DNA of 64,000 bases from Levilactobacillus lanxiensis (GTDB lineage: Bacteria > Bacillota > Bacilli > Lactobacillales > Lactobacillaceae), in contig NZ_BOLN01000002.1 in the NCBI RefSeq assembly GCF_016861655.1, forward strand, positions 310,001 to 374,000. The letters are read 5' to 3'. The notes under the pieces were generated by a model. The model did no database searches and was not told where the DNA came from. It saw nothing but the letters and a program-made list of their open reading frames with translations. Each line of letters starts with the position of its first letter. Position 1 is the first letter of the stretch. The translations under genes were made by a program, and so were the position numbers. Positions 8,852 to 16,412 of this stretch are shown here, piece after piece.

Positions 8852-9172
8852 TCATCCTTCCTTAGTCGTTGCCGGTTCCAGCTCACAAACGCAGCGCTGG
8901 TCGCTGGACAGGAGCGTGGTGGTCTGTTGGAAAAAGGCCGCCGCAAAATCCTCGCTGAGCGTGTAATGCTTCCATTTGCCTTCTTTATAGCTGGTCACGA
9001 TGCCCGCATCTGCCAACACCCGCATGTGGTGTGACAGGGTCGGCTGCGTGAAGTCGAAGTGGTCCAAAATATCACACGCACACAGCGTGCCCTGCGAAAG
9101 TAACCCGATAATTTTTAAACGGTTCTCATCGGCCATCGCCTTTAGCGCGGCCACGTAATCTGCATCATCCAT
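8852..9172 (-). CDS. arsR: ArsR family metalloregulatory repressor
   Basis: A 106-residue winged-helix ArsR/SmtB repressor. The metal-binding motif in the recognition helix region reads TLCACDILDHF, the Cys-x-Cys-Asp form typical of arsenic sensors, followed by TQPTLSHHMRVLADAGIVT. It should release DNA when As(III) or Sb(III) binds. GGGAGG precedes the start. First gene of the operon; its stop overlaps the arsA start region. Confidence 0.92.
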   Translation of the reverse strand: MDDADYVAALKAMADENRLKIIGLLSQGTLCACDILDHFDFTQPTLSHHMRVLADAGIVTSYKEGKWKHYTLSEDFAAAFFQQTTTLLSSDQRCVCELEPATTKEG

Positions 9173-9238
9173 TTGCTCGCCTCCCTATTCGCTCCTCTGA
9201 ATGTTGGAAATCACTAGTCGTTGTCAGTCGTTCCCGAC

Positions 9239-9324
9239 GGTGGGACAAGTCGGCCTGCTATGGGGACCGGCTGAGAAAGGACCTCAGCCAATACCGCCGA
9301 CACAGCTGGCCAAATTGGCCCACC
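9239..9324 (-). repeat. short family A repeat (copy A5) in the ars leader
   Basis: On the minus strand GGTGGG pairs with CCCACC at the ends. Inside are GGCCAGCTGTGTCGG and CCCCATAGCAGGCC, which match the conserved ends of family A, plus a hairpin GGCTGAG/CTCAGCC. The CTTTGAG hairpin of the long copies is absent. It lies in the inferred 5' leader of arsR. Confidence 0.5.
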
Positions 9325-9386
9325 TCTGGTCACTGACATAGACGGGTGCCTTCAACATCCAGTCACCGAATCCTTAATTGTCTTAC

Positions 9387-9417
9387 CAATATCTCTGTTA
9401 GTTCAGAGTTCATATTG
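9387..9417. promoter_or_regulatory. inverted repeat, candidate ArsR operator
   Basis: CAATATCTCTG pairs with CAGAG plus ATATTG across a short spacer (arms 9387-9397 and 9404-9417, three unpaired bases in one arm). It lies directly downstream of the inferred ars -10 element, where an ArsR dimer would block transcription. Confidence 0.5.
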
Positions 9418-9424
9418 ACGTTTG

Positions 9425-9453
9425 TCTATATGATTATGATAGCGCTTTCACAA
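9425..9453 (-). promoter_or_regulatory. promoter of the ars operon with an embedded cre-like site
   Basis: On the minus strand TTGTGA (9448-9453) and TATAGA (9425-9430) are 17 bases apart. TGATAGCGCTTTCA (9437-9450) lies across the spacer and fits the CcpA cre consensus TGWNANCGNTNWCA. It could alternatively serve a lost plus-strand gene. Confidence 0.5.
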
Positions 9454-9513
9454 GAACTCGACAAGGACTCACCCTCGCTATCTTACAAACTGTCCTCTAA
9501 CCCGTCACAAACC

Positions 9514-9554
9514 AAAAACACCCGCGCCGATAAAACGTTCGGTAGCGGGTGTTC
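9514..9554 (-). terminator. terminator after the glutamine amidotransferase-like gene
   Basis: On the minus strand GAACACCCGC pairs with GCGGGTGTT, followed by TTTTT. It lies 16 bases past the stop codon. Confidence 0.75.
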
Positions 9555-9569
9555 ACTCAACTATATTGT

Positions 9570-10268
9570 TTAGGTCAGCTGACCGTTGTCATCAGCCGAA
9601 ACGTGCTTACTAATAAAATCTAGCAAACGGAAGGTCAACGCCTCCATCTCAACGGATTCCTCATGATCAAGGATTTCTTGTGGTGTCTGCTGCAAGACGG
9701 ACCCGGCCGCGTAATCGCCATCGTTGACTACCATCTCGCGCACGTTGTTGGGCTGCGGTTCGATGTGAAACTGTAGGCCAATCACGTTGTCGCCTAGCAA
9801 GAAGCCCTGATTCCGCAGGTGCTGGCTGGAGAATAACAGCTGGGCGCCCTGGGGAATCTCAAACATCTCCTCGTGCCAATGTAAGACTTCCAGGCTGGCG
9901 GGAAGTCCGGCGATTGCCGTGCTTTGCCGCGTGACCGGGGCCCAGCCCACTTCCTTGGCCGGGGCCTTTTTCACCGGATAGCCGAGCAGCTTCGTAATCT
10001 GTTGGGCACCAAAGCACACGCCAAAGATTGGCTTGTGAGCGGCTAACAGTTTCTGAATCAACGCGCGTTCCGCCTTGATCCAGGGGTAGTCGTCATTGGG
10101 ACTCATCGGTCCCCCTAAAATTACCAACAGGTCCGTCTCCGCCGCGGTCGGTAATTTGCCATACACGGCTGGATGATAGACAAAAAGCTCATGGCGGTTG
10201 GCGTTGGCCCAACTCGTAATGGCACCGGGGCCCTCGTCGGCCACATGCTGTAACACATTGATACGCAT
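9570..10268 (-). CDS. class I glutamine amidotransferase-like protein
   Basis: A 232-residue GATase1 domain protein. The nucleophile elbow is FGVCFGAQQI with the catalytic Cys, and the His-x-Glu pair is visible in LQFHIEPQ. VILGGPMSPND is the oxyanion-region motif of the GMP synthase-like amidotransferases. No synthetase domain is fused, as in the stand-alone family. The ATG at 10268 follows GGAGGG and is preferred to 10304. The substrate is unknown. Confidence 0.85.
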   Translation of the reverse strand: MRINVLQHVADEGPGAITSWANANRHELFVYHPAVYGKLPTAAETDLLVILGGPMSPNDDYPWIKAERALIQKLLAAHKPIFGVCFGAQQITKLLGYPVKKAPAKEVGWAPVTRQSTAIAGLPASLEVLHWHEEMFEIPQGAQLLFSSQHLRNQGFLLGDNVIGLQFHIEPQPNNVREMVVNDGDYAAGSVLQQTPQEILDHEESVEMEALTFRLLDFISKHVSADDNGQLT

Positions 10269-10347
10269 GAAAATCCCTCCTACAGTTGTCCGAACACTAG
10301 ACACAGGATTGATTGGCCAGACCTTGACGCCCCGCTAGTTCTTGCAG

Positions 10348-10893
10348 TTAAACATTCATGGGATAGTAAACTTCGTTGCTAAAGTACCGCGGTCCCCGTT
10401 GCTTGGCGAGTTGCTTCGTCCGGTAGTAGTGTGCGCTGGTCCAGATGCCGGCACCGCCAGCCTGACTCAGGACGCTGATTTTCTTGCCATGATAGGTCTT
10501 GGTCATCACTTTGTAGAAATCGCCATCCCCCATGATTTGATTCCAGCCACGAACGTTGATCCATTGCGCTTGGTGCGCCTTTTTGTTCGTGACCGTACTC
10601 CAGGAATAGTGTTTCTTAAATTTCTTCGCGCTTAACTTGTGATGGTGAATGTGGGCCACATACTTGGCCCCCTGCCCATCGTAGTACGTCAGGCCAGAGA
10701 TTCGCTTGGCACTAAACGTCAGCGTGTCCATCTTGCCATGTTCGTAGTGGTACCACGTGTGCCGGTAACGTTGCGGCACCGCTTTCAAAGTTGTCTTGGT
10801 TTTCGCCTGTGCCGTCACCGGTGTCCCCAGTGACACGCCCCCGACAGCCAACAACGTCACAGCGGTCGCAACCGCCAGCATCATCTTTTTCAT
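10348..10893 (-). CDS. secreted protein of unknown function
   Basis: A 181-residue protein with a clear signal peptide: KKMM, a hydrophobic core and a likely cleavage after VTAQA. The mature part is basic and rich in Tyr, His, Lys and Trp, with no catalytic motif or anchor that I recognise. Small basic secreted proteins like this are common in lactobacilli; the partial protein at the right edge has similar composition. A monocistronic gene is likely. Confidence 0.75.
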   Translation of the reverse strand: MKKMMLAVATAVTLLAVGGVSLGTPVTAQAKTKTTLKAVPQRYRHTWYHYEHGKMDTLTFSAKRISGLTYYDGQGAKYVAHIHHHKLSAKKFKKHYSWSTVTNKKAHQAQWINVRGWNQIMGDGDFYKVMTKTYHGKKISVLSQAGGAGIWTSAHYYRTKQLAKQRGPRYFSNEVYYPMNV

Positions 10894-11085
10894 GTGTAAA
10901 TCCTCCCCGAAATAAGAGTGGGTCTGGCCCGTCTCTATCCCCTTAATTATACGCTTCTGGGTGGTTTTTCAGCCGATAAAATCTGGTGAAATTGAATTTG
11001 TAACAATTAAAAGAAAGAGCCATCGGTTTCTTCGTCCGTTCACGGCTAAGTTCCCATAAGCCATCCTAAATGTGTGCCCCCAATC

Positions 11086-11095
11086 ATGCTATAAT
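11086..11095 (+). promoter_or_regulatory. extended -10 promoter for the DUF1697 gene
   Basis: ATGCTATAAT gives an extended -10 (TGCTATAAT) 35 bases upstream of the start codon. No clear -35 is needed. Confidence 0.6.
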
Positions 11096-11130
11096 AAAAC
11101 CGACTTCAACGTTTAGAAGGGACTGACCCC

Positions 11131-11679
11131 ATGGACTACCTACTTCTCCTGCGCGGCATCAACGTTGGCGGTAACCATCGCGTGCCAATGGCGGATTTAC
11201 GCGATTACCTGACAGCCGCTGGCTTTACCCATGTGCGCTCATATATCAATAGCGGCAACCTTTTGGTCACTAGCGACCAGCCGCAAGTCGACTGCGAAAT
11301 CACCATTCAGCACGTGCTCACCAGTCATTTTGACTTTCCCCTCCCGTTTCGCCTGTTAGCCCAGCCGGAATTTCTCACCGACCTCGCCCAAGCTCCCGCG
11401 TGGTGGGGCGCCGACGACCAGCTCCGGCACAACGCGCTCTTCAAACTAAATGACTACGCCAACGCCAATGACACCTGGCTGGTCGACCACGTCACCGCGG
11501 ACTACGACCAGGTGGTGGTCACGCCTAACGTGATTTTCTGGACGTCGACGCTCAAGCACCACTTTAGTCGCTCCTTCTATTCCAAGATTATGGGCACGCC
11601 GCTTTACCAGCAGACCAGTACCCGCAACTACAACACGACCATGAAACTCAAACAACTTTTGGAGGCTTCCCATGATTAG
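11131..11679 (+). CDS. DUF1697 family protein
   Basis: A 182-residue protein that begins YLLLLRGINVGGNHRVPMAD, the hallmark of DUF1697, and continues with GFTHVRSYINSGNLLV. The family is widespread and uncharacterised. The C-terminus contains TTMKLKQLLEA. AAGGGA precedes the ATG. Its end overlaps the deformylase-like gene by 8 bases, so the two are co-transcribed. Confidence 0.88.
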   Translation: MDYLLLLRGINVGGNHRVPMADLRDYLTAAGFTHVRSYINSGNLLVTSDQPQVDCEITIQHVLTSHFDFPLPFRLLAQPEFLTDLAQAPAWWGADDQLRHNALFKLNDYANANDTWLVDHVTADYDQVVVTPNVIFWTSTLKHHFSRSFYSKIMGTPLYQQTSTRNYNTTMKLKQLLEASHD

Positions 11680-12082
11680 ACCCGTTGTTCACGACCAAAC
11701 TCGTTTAGCACAAAAGAGCCGGCCCGCCACCAAGGCCGACGCCGCAACCGTTACCGACTTACTCGACACCCTCAAAGCCAACAGTGAAAACTGCGTGGGG
11801 ATGGCCGCCAACATGATTGGCGTTAACCTACGCATCATCGTGGTCGATATGGGGATTTTGCCCGTCGCCATGATCAATCCGGTCATCACCAAGCAGGCCG
11901 GCCCGTTTCAAACCACTGAGGGCTGCCTCTCACTGACCGGCGAGCGGCCAACGAAACGGTTTAAGACGATTGAAGTTGACTTCCTCAATCAGGCCTACCA
12001 GAAACAGCATCAGACGTTCACTGGTTTTGTGGCACAAATTATTCAACACGAAGTCGATCACTGTAACGGCATTATTATCTAG
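11672..12082 (+). CDS. peptide deformylase-like protein with altered motif 1
   Basis: A 136-residue protein of the peptide deformylase fold. Motif 2 is EGCLSL and motif 3 is QHEVDH, so the metal ligands Cys, His, His and the catalytic Glu are present. Motif 1 reads CVGMAANMIG instead of the usual GxGxAAxQ, so the glutamine that stabilises the tetrahedral intermediate is replaced by Met. This variant occurs in a short Firmicute subfamily. It may be a weak deformylase or act on another substrate; it is probably not the housekeeping enzyme. Confidence 0.85.
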   Translation: MIRPVVHDQTRLAQKSRPATKADAATVTDLLDTLKANSENCVGMAANMIGVNLRIIVVDMGILPVAMINPVITKQAGPFQTTEGCLSLTGERPTKRFKTIEVDFLNQAYQKQHQTFTGFVAQIIQHEVDHCNGIII

Positions 12083-12101
12083 CAACCTAATTTTCTGTAA
12101 A

Positions 12102-12145
12102 AAAATAACTCGGAGAAATCACTGACGATTTCTCTGGGTTATTTC
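12102..12145. terminator. bidirectional terminator
   Basis: AAATAACTCGGAGAAATC pairs with GATTTCTCTGGGTTATTT, with A- and T-rich flanks on the two sides. It separates the deformylase-like gene from the convergent membrane protein gene and overlaps the end of the latter. Confidence 0.8.
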
Positions 12146-12510
12146 TTTTTGGCCGTTAATTTTAGCCAGCCCCAACCAATCAAGGCCAGGTTAAAAATCA
12201 TAATCAAGGCCCATAGCCACAGATAGTCGCTGATGAGCGCCGGAACCTGGGCGTGCCACAGCGCCAAGGTCATGCCAATAATCAGGACGCCATTGATAGC
12301 CAACCCAATGCGCTTGGCCTGCCGCTGTTTTGCAAACGCCGTCGCCGTAATAATCAGGAGCATCATGGCTACCATGGCAACATTGGCCTCGCCCCAGTCA
12401 AAGTCGACGCCGAAACTACTCATGGTGGATGGCTGAAGCGAAATAATCAGGAGAAACATCAAGCTCCCCACTGCGTTCAACAGGGGGACACAGCCGTAGA
12501 GTCTTTGCAT
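12139..12510 (-). CDS. small four-helix membrane protein
   Basis: A 123-residue hydrophobic protein with four predicted membrane helices: VPLLNAVGSLMFLLIISL, then VAMVAMMLLIITATAF, IGLAINGVLIIGMTLAL and LWLWALIMIFNLALIGWGWL. It has a short Lys-rich tail. The ATG at 12510 follows AAGGG and is preferred to 12573. I do not recognise the family. Confidence 0.7.
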   Translation of the reverse strand: MQRLYGCVPLLNAVGSLMFLLIISLQPSTMSSFGVDFDWGEANVAMVAMMLLIITATAFAKQRQAKRIGLAINGVLIIGMTLALWHAQVPALISDYLWLWALIMIFNLALIGWGWLKLTAKKK

Positions 12511-12610
12511 GATTGTCACCCTTCCGTTGTGATTGCCTCGACTGTAACGGAGTTTGGACGGAAAGTAAACCAATTCGCTGGGGGTAGGTTGTTTGGGATT
12601 ACAAACAGAG

Positions 12611-12750
12611 TGCGGAGCTAGCCGTTTAGGTTCTGAGCATTAGGGAGTCCTGTGGCTTCTGTTCGACAGCGTCGGGCAGGAGTCCCAGGTCTTTCTAAGC
12701 GCAGGGACCTGGCTTGCGGAGCACGTTTCAGAAGCCGCCAGACTCGGGAT
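12611..12750 (+). repeat. structured repeat family B, copy B1
   Basis: Conserved blocks are GAGCATTAG, CTAAGCGCAG and GCACGTTTCAGAAGCCGCC, then ACTCGGGATT. AGGTTC pairs with GGACCT, TTAG with CTAA, and an outer GCGG with CCGC. The apical part (12646-12690) differs from copy B2. No convincing gene lies here. Confidence 0.6.
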
Positions 12751-12756
12751 TGAAAA

Positions 12757-12886
12757 TGCGGGCGTTTAGCTGGCGAGCATTAACGTCACTAAGTGAATGA
12801 CCCCGGGCCTGAGTCGTTTGCTTAGTGGGGTTAAGCGCAACCAGCTGCCCGCGGACGCACGTTTCAGAGGCTGCCAGACTCGGGAT
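12757..12886 (+). repeat. structured repeat family B, copy B2
   Basis: Nested stems GCGGGC/GCCCGC, AGCTGG/CCAGCT, TTAAC/GTTAA and ACTAAG/CTTAGT can form one long imperfect hairpin. The internal loop (CGAGCA opposite GCGCAA) and the tail GCACGTTTCAGAGGCTGCC match the other copies. An overlapping reading frame is a by-product. Confidence 0.6.
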
Positions 12887-12904
12887 AGAGGATTCGAGAG
12901 ACCG

Positions 12905-13030
12905 ACTTTCCCTGAGCATTAGGGAGACCTGAGGCTTCTGTTCGACAACGTCGGGCAGGAGTCGCAGGTCTTGCTAAGCGCAGGGACCTGGCTAACGGAG
13001 CACGTTTCAAAGGCCGCCAGACTTGGGATA
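12905..13030 (+). repeat. structured repeat family B, copy B3
   Basis: Nearly the same as B1: TGAGCATTAGGGAG, GCTAAGCGCAGGGACCTGG and GCACGTTTCAAAGGCCGCC. Small differences between B1 and B3 lie mainly in loops. B1, B2 and B3 form a run of about 420 bases. Confidence 0.6.
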
Positions 13031-13081
13031 GCTGATTCGAGAAACTCTTTCAACAGTCGTATTCTCCACACATTTCCAACC

Positions 13082-13115
13082 AAAAAAGAAACCCAGAAGC
13101 CTCCCTCCAGGTTCC
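13082..13115 (-). terminator. terminator of the thioredoxin/reductase operon
   Basis: On the minus strand GGAACC pairs with GGGTTTC (G-U pairs allowed), with an inner GGAGG/GCTTC stem, followed by TTTTTT. It lies 8 bases past the reductase stop. Confidence 0.65.
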
Positions 13116-13122
13116 CGTCAAA

Positions 13123-14463
13123 CTAAGCTAAAAATTCCTTCAGTTTCGTGCCCAAGGTTGGGAAAATCAGGATCTGCTTCTGTTGGAAATCCTTGGCAGT
13201 CAGTCTCAAGCCGATAACACTCACCAACTGGTTCATGTCGTCCGTGGCCGTTTGACTGACCTCGGCCGCGCCCACCAATCGTTGGTCGTGGTCAAAGACC
13301 CCAATCAGTTCAGCGTCTTGATCATTGGTCCCTGCATAGGCAAAGTCAGGCGATAAGCCCATTTTCTTCAAATGGTATCGACTGTCTTCGGCAGCTTCTG
13401 CCACTGGCACCCCCACTTGTGCCACTTGTGGAAAGGTAAAGGACCCCGTGCCCGTGACTGGGTAGTGGATGGGTTCGTCGTCAGTCGCGGTTAAATAGGC
13501 ACCCTCGAACTGGGCAACCGGCGTGAGCTTCGGCGCAACTGCGGGTGACTTCGCCACCACATCGCCAGCCGAGTAAATCCCGGCCACGTTGGTTGCCAAA
13601 TGGTCATCCACGATAATGCCCTGCCGATTGGTCTCAACGCCCGCCACTGCCAGATTTAATTTATCAATGTTCGGACGACGCCCGGTCGCGTCAATCACGT
13701 AGTCGGCCGTGTAGCTGTCGCCTTCCGCGGTCGTCACGCTAAAGTCAGCGCCAGTCTGCGTCACTGCATTCACGGATTGGCCAAAGTGAAATTTAATTCC
13801 ACGTGCTTGCATTTGCTTGACCACCACGTTCACGTGTGGCTGGTAGAACGCGCCTAAAGCATGGGGCGCGTGCTCAACAATTTCCACGCTGGCGCCCGCT
13901 GCGCTCAGTACCGTGGCGAGTTCCATGCTGACGTAGCCCCCGCCAATGAAGAGGATACGCTGCGGCAACTCGGCCAGGTCCAACACATCATTGCTGTTGT
14001 GGGTGAGTTCCTTACCCGGGATTGGCAACTGATTAGCCGTCACACCGGTCGCAATCACGATTTTATCCGCCGTAAATTGCTCATCGTTGACCGCCACGGT
14101 GTGGGCATCAACGAAGCTGGCCGTACCCTGGCGTGTGGAGACCGTTTCCGAATCAAACGCTGCCTGCGCATTCGCTGGGTATGGCGCAAAGGTGGCTTTC
14201 TTCGTTGCCATCAGTGCGGGCCAGTCGATTTTAGCAGCCGTCTGAATCCCCCGTTGCTGAAGCTGTTGGGAGATCAGGACGGACCGCACGGCACCCTCTA
14301 GGAAAATCTTGGGTTCGCAACCATAGTTGGGGCAGGTCCCCCCGAACAAATCATTGTCCACAATCAGAACGGTCTGAGAACTTTGAGCTTCCTTCAACGC
14401 GGTCACGAGACCGTACGCAGCTGGACCACTACCTAAAACAATATAATCAAATTTTTGAGTCAT
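13123..14463 (-). CDS. pyridine nucleotide-disulfide oxidoreductase
   Basis: A 446-residue class I flavin disulfide reductase related to glutathione and mercuric reductases. It has an N-terminal FAD site (VLGSGPAAYG), the redox-active disulfide GGTCPNYGCEPK, an NAD(P) site FIGGGYVSMELA, and an ATGRRPN/YSAGDV FAD-binding segment. The C-terminal dimerisation domain lacks the classic His-Pro-Thr-x-x-E; FPTLGTKLKEF stands there, as in the glutathione-amide/thiol reductase-like subgroup. It starts one base after the thioredoxin stop, so it probably recycles that thioredoxin or a small thiol or persulfide. Confidence 0.85.
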   Translation of the reverse strand: MTQKFDYIVLGSGPAAYGLVTALKEAQSSQTVLIVDNDLFGGTCPNYGCEPKIFLEGAVRSVLISQQLQQRGIQTAAKIDWPALMATKKATFAPYPANAQAAFDSETVSTRQGTASFVDAHTVAVNDEQFTADKIVIATGVTANQLPIPGKELTHNSNDVLDLAELPQRILFIGGGYVSMELATVLSAAGASVEIVEHAPHALGAFYQPHVNVVVKQMQARGIKFHFGQSVNAVTQTGADFSVTTAEGDSYTADYVIDATGRRPNIDKLNLAVAGVETNRQGIIVDDHLATNVAGIYSAGDVVAKSPAVAPKLTPVAQFEGAYLTATDDEPIHYPVTGTGSFTFPQVAQVGVPVAEAAEDSRYHLKKMGLSPDFAYAGTNDQDAELIGVFDHDQRLVGAAEVSQTATDDMNQLVSVIGLRLTAKDFQQKQILIFPTLGTKLKEFLA

Positions 14464-14787
14464 CTAAGCACCTAACACTTTCTTTAATTCTGCAGCAAAC
14501 AACGGCTTGGGCCGCGCACCCACCAGGCGATTGATCACCTGGCCATCTTTCTTGATCAGAAAGGTCGGAATTCCCTGAACGTTGAATCGACTGGCCACGT
14601 CTTGGTCATGGTCGACGTTGATTGACGTGAAGGTCACCCGCTCACCAAACTCTTCGCTGGTCGACAGGCTCTTCAAAATCGGGTCCATCATCTTACAAGG
14701 CGGACACCAGTCGGCCCGAAAATCAACAACGGTGACGCCAGTATTGGTTTCAGTTTCAAAATTATCATCGTGGATTTCTTTAATCAT
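14464..14787 (-). CDS. thioredoxin family protein
   Basis: A 107-residue thioredoxin with active site DWCPPCKM (CPPC rather than the classical CGPC) and cis-proline region GIPTFLI. The CPPC dipeptide shifts redox potential, so this is likely a specialised rather than general thioredoxin. The ATG at 14787 follows GGAGG; an upstream ATG at 14823 would lie in the operator. First gene of a two-gene operon with the flavin reductase. Confidence 0.9.
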   Translation of the reverse strand: MIKEIHDDNFETETNTGVTVVDFRADWCPPCKMMDPILKSLSTSEEFGERVTFTSINVDHDQDVASRFNVQGIPTFLIKKDGQVINRLVGARPKPLFAAELKKVLGA

Positions 14788-14807
14788 GTTAAGTTCCTCC
14801 TGGTTAT

Positions 14808-14823
14808 ATACCCCAATAGGCAT
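14808..14823. promoter_or_regulatory. CstR/CsoR-like operator 2, near the trx ribosome binding site
   Basis: ATACCCCAATAGGCAT fits ATACCC-N4-GGGTAT with two mismatches. It is 8 bases upstream of the thioredoxin ribosome binding site, about 85 bases from operator 1. Confidence 0.55.
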
Positions 14824-14906
14824 TCAGTTGCTAATTAGCCAGCGTTCTAATTATTTCATTTCATCATCAAGGCTTTTAAAACGGTCGCTAATTAACAACG
14901 AGATTC

Positions 14907-14935
14907 AATATACCCCCTTAGGTATATTTTGGCAA
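14907..14935 (-). promoter_or_regulatory. trx promoter with CstR/CsoR-like operator 1
   Basis: On the minus strand TTGCCA (14930-14935) and TATATT (14907-14912) are 17 bases apart. ATACCCCCTTAGGTAT (14910-14925) lies in the spacer and overlaps the -10; it fits ATACCC-N4-GGGTAT with one mismatch. That is the operator type of CstR-like persulfide sensors of the CsoR family. Confidence 0.7.
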
Positions 14936-14968
14936 GCTTTTTCGCTTACTTTTTATAAGGCAGAACGT

Positions 14969-15002
14969 AAAAACAGCGCCAGCACGCGAATGCTGGCGCT
15001 GA
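14969..15002 (-). terminator. terminator of the tannase gene
   Basis: GCGCCAGCA pairs perfectly with TGCTGGCGC; on the minus strand the hairpin is followed by TTTTT. It lies about 10 bases after the tannase stop. Confidence 0.85.
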
Positions 15003-15011
15003 ATTATTTTT

Positions 15012-16412
15012 TTACTGACACAACTGATCGATCCAATCAAATAACTCGGGTAAATCATAATCCCCACTGTGGGGCGTGGCCCATGGCATGGCGAAATCGA
15101 CGTCATAACCCTGGTTGCGGAGCTTTGTCGCTAGAATCATTGGAATAGCAAACGAGGTATCCCGGTCAGCGGCCCCGTGACGAATCCGCCAGTGCGGAGC
15201 GACCTGTGACTGCTTCTTTAATAGATAGGTCAACGGATTAACCGCGGCTATCAGGTCGGCATCGGCCAACTGGGCGGGCACCGTCGTGTGCTTTTGGGCA
15301 AACGACGTGAAGTGCCGGGCCGCCGTCAAACGACTACCGAAGAGGTCATTTTCAGGATTGTTCACCGCCAACGCATCAAACGCGGGCACGCTCTTCATTC
15401 GGGTAATGGCGCGCAAATACTGGGGCCAATCAATCCGCGTGACCGTGTGGCCTTTGACAATGACGCCGGCATACTTGGTCACATCTTGTCCGGCATCCAA
15501 TGCGTGTTGGGCAGAGGCCAGCAGTTCGTGGATAATCTGGGTTTTAAAACTGCCCTCGCCCGCCGCGTCCAACGTGAGTGGGTTCCCCGCCTGATCCGTC
15601 AATGCCAAACCATTCAGATACGCCGGAAAGGCCGCACTTAGCTCTGGTGATAGCCGTTGCTCATTGGGGGTCAGGCGTCCGTGAACCGGCGTGCAAATCT
15701 TCCGACCGTTTTCGACCCGAACCTTTTGCCGGTGCCACTGATTGATCCCCTTAAATTGCCATTCGTAGGCGGCATCGGCGTGCTCCAGGTTGTGAATCGG
15801 GCAGTAAGCCGAGACGGCAAAGATATCGTCGGTTGCCGGAGCGGCGCCCAACTCCTGTAGGCGTGTTTCAAAGAAATCGGCGTTGCCACTAGCGCCCATC
15901 AACGCTGACGTGGCGCCGCCCGCACTGGTCCCGTTGGTGATGATACGTTCGGGGTTACCTGGTAACCAGCCGGCATTGAATTTCACGTAACGCACGGCGG
16001 CCTTCATGTCCACGATAAATGCTGGGGCCTTCCCGGTATTCTGGCCCTGGCCATCGGTCGACGTGCGGCCGCGCAAGCCCGCCGAGACCACGACGTACCC
16101 CCGTTGTAGGGCCCGCACAATCGTGTCACCGCGGCTAAAGGCATCCGGATTTTCCGGAAAGTCACGTGGCCCGGGTAAATAGCCCCCCACGGTATTGGGC
16201 ATAAAAATTGGCGCCGTCACCCGCTGGTAGCCGTTGACCGTGCCGCCATGGAAGTAGGCCTCCGGCACAAACACGTTCAACCGTTGAATCGGGTCGACCG
16301 GCATCATCACGTAGCTAATGTCCCTGGACGCCCGGTAGGCCACCGTTTCGGCACCCATCGTCGCTGTCGCCGACTGACCCTGAGTCTCATCGAATCGCAA
16401 ACCTGTTGGCAT
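15012..16412 (-). CDS. tanB: tannase (tannin acylhydrolase)
   Basis: A 466-residue alpha/beta hydrolase that I recognise as a close relative of the Lactiplantibacillus plantarum tannase TanLp1 (TanB). It hydrolyses galloyl esters of tannins and gallate esters. Shared stretches include LNVFVPEAYFHGG, RVTAPIFMPNTVGGYLPGP, the nucleophile elbow ITNGTSAGGATSAL (Ser near residue 163), FAVSAYCPIHNLEHAD and HWRIRHGAADRDTSF. The length matches the intracellular type and there is no signal peptide. The ATG at 16412 has GGAGG at good spacing; the ATG at 16418 is too close. No gallate decarboxylase gene is adjacent. Confidence 0.93.
   Translation of the reverse strand: MPTGLRFDETQGQSATATMGAETVAYRASRDISYVMMPVDPIQRLNVFVPEAYFHGGTVNGYQRVTAPIFMPNTVGGYLPGPRDFPENPDAFSRGDTIVRALQRGYVVVSAGLRGRTSTDGQGQNTGKAPAFIVDMKAAVRYVKFNAGWLPGNPERIITNGTSAGGATSALMGASGNADFFETRLQELGAAPATDDIFAVSAYCPIHNLEHADAAYEWQFKGINQWHRQKVRVENGRKICTPVHGRLTPNEQRLSPELSAAFPAYLNGLALTDQAGNPLTLDAAGEGSFKTQIIHELLASAQHALDAGQDVTKYAGVIVKGHTVTRIDWPQYLRAITRMKSVPAFDALAVNNPENDLFGSRLTAARHFTSFAQKHTTVPAQLADADLIAAVNPLTYLLKKQSQVAPHWRIRHGAADRDTSFAIPMILATKLRNQGYDVDFAMPWATPHSGDYDLPELFDWIDQLCQ

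Noticed and set aside
9346-9573. 75-residue plus-strand reading frame
   Set aside because: It crosses the ars promoter region and the amidotransferase terminator and lacks a ribosome binding site.
12611-13030. CRISPR-like array
   Set aside because: Units are about 130-150 bases with imperfect copies and no short identical repeats or spacers; no cas gene is present.
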